Origin: Mycolicibacterium moriokaense
GTDB taxonomy: Bacteria; Actinomycetota; Actinomycetes; Mycobacteriales; Mycobacteriaceae
Assembly (NCBI RefSeq): GCF_003201655.1
Contig: NZ_QJJU01000002.1
Coordinates: 248,001 to 312,000, forward strand
Direction of reading: 5' to 3'
DNA: 64,000 nt
In this document: piece after piece, positions 62,812 to 64,000 of the stretch
Numbering within the stretch: the stretch's first letter is position 1
Layout of the letters: each line of letters begins with the position of its first letter
Translations under genes and position numbers: made by a program
Notes under the pieces: model-generated
Database searches by the model: none
Told to the model about the DNA's origin: nothing
The model's input: only the letters and a program-made list of their open reading frames with translations

Positions 62812-64000
62812 TCAAGCGCCCGCGCCGGCGAGTTTGATCGCTGCGGCCTCAATGGTGTCCTCCGAGAGCAGCACCTCGAGCGCGGCATCGCCAAGTGGGA
62901 TGAAGCTGTCCTTGCTGGCGACCCGCGCCACGGCGCCGGTGTAGCCGTGATCAAGCAACTCGGCCAGCACGCCTTCGCCAACGCCTCCGGTGGCGCGGGT
63001 CTCGTCGACGATCAGCACACGTCCAGTGGCGCTGGCCTCGCGAATCATGTCGTTCACCGGCAGCGGCGCCAGCCACCTCAGGTCGACGACCCGCGCGCGG
63101 ATTCCGAGAGCTTCAAGCCTGCGCGCCACCCGCAGGCTCATCCGCAAGCCGTTGCCGAACGTGACCATAGTCAGATCCGTTCCGTCGCCGTAGGTGCGCG
63201 CACGGCCGATCGGGACGCCGGCGCTCGGGTACTCCGCGAGCCAGCCGCCGTCGCCGTCGTCGTACAGATCGCGTGTGTGGTAGAGCGCAATCGGTTCGAG
63301 GAAGAGGCACACCACGCCCGCGTCCCTGGCTGCCGCTGCGCAGGTGTGCAACATCGCGGCGGCGTCGTCCGGACGCGCAGGCGACGCGATCACGACGCCA
63401 GGGATGTCACGCATCGCGGCTATCGAATTGTCGTTGTGGAAGTGCCCGCCGAAGCCCTTCTGGTAGCCGTATCCGGCCACCCGGACCACCATCGGGTTGC
63501 GGTACTGCCGGTTGGAGAAGAACTGCAGCGTGGCGCCTTCCCCGCGAATCTGGTCCGCGGCATTGTGAAAATACGCGAGGTACTGGATTTCCGGTATCGG
63601 CAGCAGCCCCGACACCCCGGCTCCGAGCGCGAGGCCGAGAATCGACTGTTCATCGAGCAGGGTGTCGAATACCCGCGCAGAACTGGTCTTGGCAAGCAGA
63701 CCGCGGGTAACGCCGTAGACACCTCCCTTGCGGGCGACGTCTTCGCCGAAGATGATCGCTTCCGGGTAGCGGTCCAGGATGTCTTGCAGCGCACGGTTGA
63801 TCGCGAGAGCGACGGTGAGGGGCGCATCGGGCTCGCCCGACCTGACCGATGCCGCGAGCGAGCCGGGAAAAGCGGCAATCGCATCATCGAGGCTGAGCGC
63901 GAGCGGCTCCATCACCGCCCGCGCACTGCCGAGTTGCGCGGCTTCCGCCACCTCCTCGGCGATCTCAATGACGTTGGCGCGCTTCGCCTCGTAGCGGTCA
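62812..64000 (-). CDS. 2-oxoacid dehydrogenase E1 component, beta (transketolase-like) part, cut by window end
   Basis: The frame is open from the window end to the stop at 62812, so at least 396 residues are visible. They match an E1-beta subunit: YPEAIIFGEDVARKGGVYGVTRGL, FDTLLDEQSILGLALGAG, GYGYQKGFGGHFHND and VVDLRWLAPLPV. The visible start (DRYEAKRANVIEIAEEVAEAA) looks like the C-terminal end of an E1-alpha domain, so the full gene is probably a fused alpha-beta E1 using thiamine diphosphate. A GTG at 63951 would give a stand-alone beta subunit of normal length but is less likely. It is upstream of a CoA-transferase and a thioesterase. Confidence 0.85.
   Translation of the reverse strand, partial: DRYEAKRANVIEIAEEVAEAAQLGSARAVMEPLALSLDDAIAAFPGSLAASVRSGEPDAPLTVALAINRALQDILDRYPEAIIFGEDVARKGGVYGVTRGLLAKTSSARVFDTLLDEQSILGLALGAGVSGLLPIPEIQYLAYFHNAADQIRGEGATLQFFSNRQYRNPMVVRVAGYGYQKGFGGHFHNDNSIAAMRDIPGVVIASPARPDDAAAMLHTCAAAARDAGVVCLFLEPIALYHTRDLYDDGDGGWLAEYPSAGVPIGRARTYGDGTDLTMVTFGNGLRMSLRVARRLEALGIRARVVDLRWLAPLPVNDMIREASATGRVLIVDETRATGGVGEGVLAELLDHGYTGAVARVASKDSFIPLGDAALEVLLSEDTIEAAAIKLAGAGA

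Overview
This 64 kb window is high-GC, gene-dense actinobacterial DNA, almost certainly from a Mycobacterium or Mycolicibacterium chromosome. The strongest evidence is a core block from about 27.2 to 53.8 kb with rlmN, cdsA, frr, pyrH, an AmiC-like amidase, tsf, rpsB, an M23 peptidase, xerC, a ViuB-like siderophore reductase, dprA, a ComM-like ATPase and a YraN-like protein. As recalled, this is the order seen around Rv2880c-Rv2898c of M. tuberculosis. The abundance of acyl-CoA dehydrogenases, P450s, class III CoA-transferases, F420-type luciferase-like oxidoreductases, TetR regulators and a mycobacterial hemophore-like protein agrees with that. Species cannot be decided from this sequence alone.

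Region 1 (1-7.3 kb): the tail of a FadE-type acyl-CoA dehydrogenase, then a TetR gene divergent from a tightly overlapping operon (extradiol dioxygenase, FAH-family hydrolase, MhpA-like FAD monooxygenase, epoxide-hydrolase-like enzyme, P450). It looks like an aromatic-ring meta-cleavage pathway.

Region 2 (7.3-26.7 kb): a catabolic island. Two luciferase-like oxidoreductases and a MaoC-like protein come first. Then follow many genes transcribed outward from five intergenic or near-intergenic sites that carry the same 27-bp element: 11262-11288, 18626-18652, 21771-21797, 23501-23527 and 25226-25252. Two paralogous TetR regulators with nearly identical DNA-binding domains lie inside the island and are the obvious candidates to bind it. 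The enzymes (two P450s with a 3Fe-4S ferredoxin, zinc alcohol dehydrogenase, SDR, Baeyer-Villiger monooxygenase, HSL esterase, SMP-30 lactonase, HpcH aldolase, CoA-transferase, acyl-CoA dehydrogenase, aldehyde dehydrogenase, thioesterase) would suit hydroxylation of an alicyclic or terpenoid-like substrate, oxidation to a ketone, Baeyer-Villiger ring opening and CoA-linked breakdown. The substrate is unknown.

Region 3 (26.7-27.2 kb): a small gene of unknown function flanked by about 41-bp imperfect inverted repeats.

Region 4 (27.2-53.8 kb): the core block, interrupted by accessory genes. These are an EamA transporter, a MarR/methyltransferase pair, a five-gene operon (two FtsX-like permeases, ABC ATPase, APC permease, copper amine oxidase), a lactate-oxidase-like enzyme, a TetR/acyl-CoA dehydrogenase pair with a long palindrome, and a secreted glycoside hydrolase.

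Region 5 (53.8-60.7 kb): iron. A hemophore-like secreted protein is followed by an operon behind a 16/19 match to the IdeR iron box. The operon encodes a lipoprotein, permease and ATPase of a ferric-iron ABC importer and then an 832-residue protein fusing an adenylation domain, a carrier domain and an acyltransferase-3-like membrane domain. This is the most unusual single gene in the window.

Region 6 (60.7-64 kb): a leftward operon of E1 ketoacid dehydrogenase (cut by the window end), class III CoA-transferase and TesB thioesterase. Convergent gene ends across the window carry recurrent hairpins of two sequence families. No tRNA, rRNA, CRISPR array, prophage or transposase was recognised.
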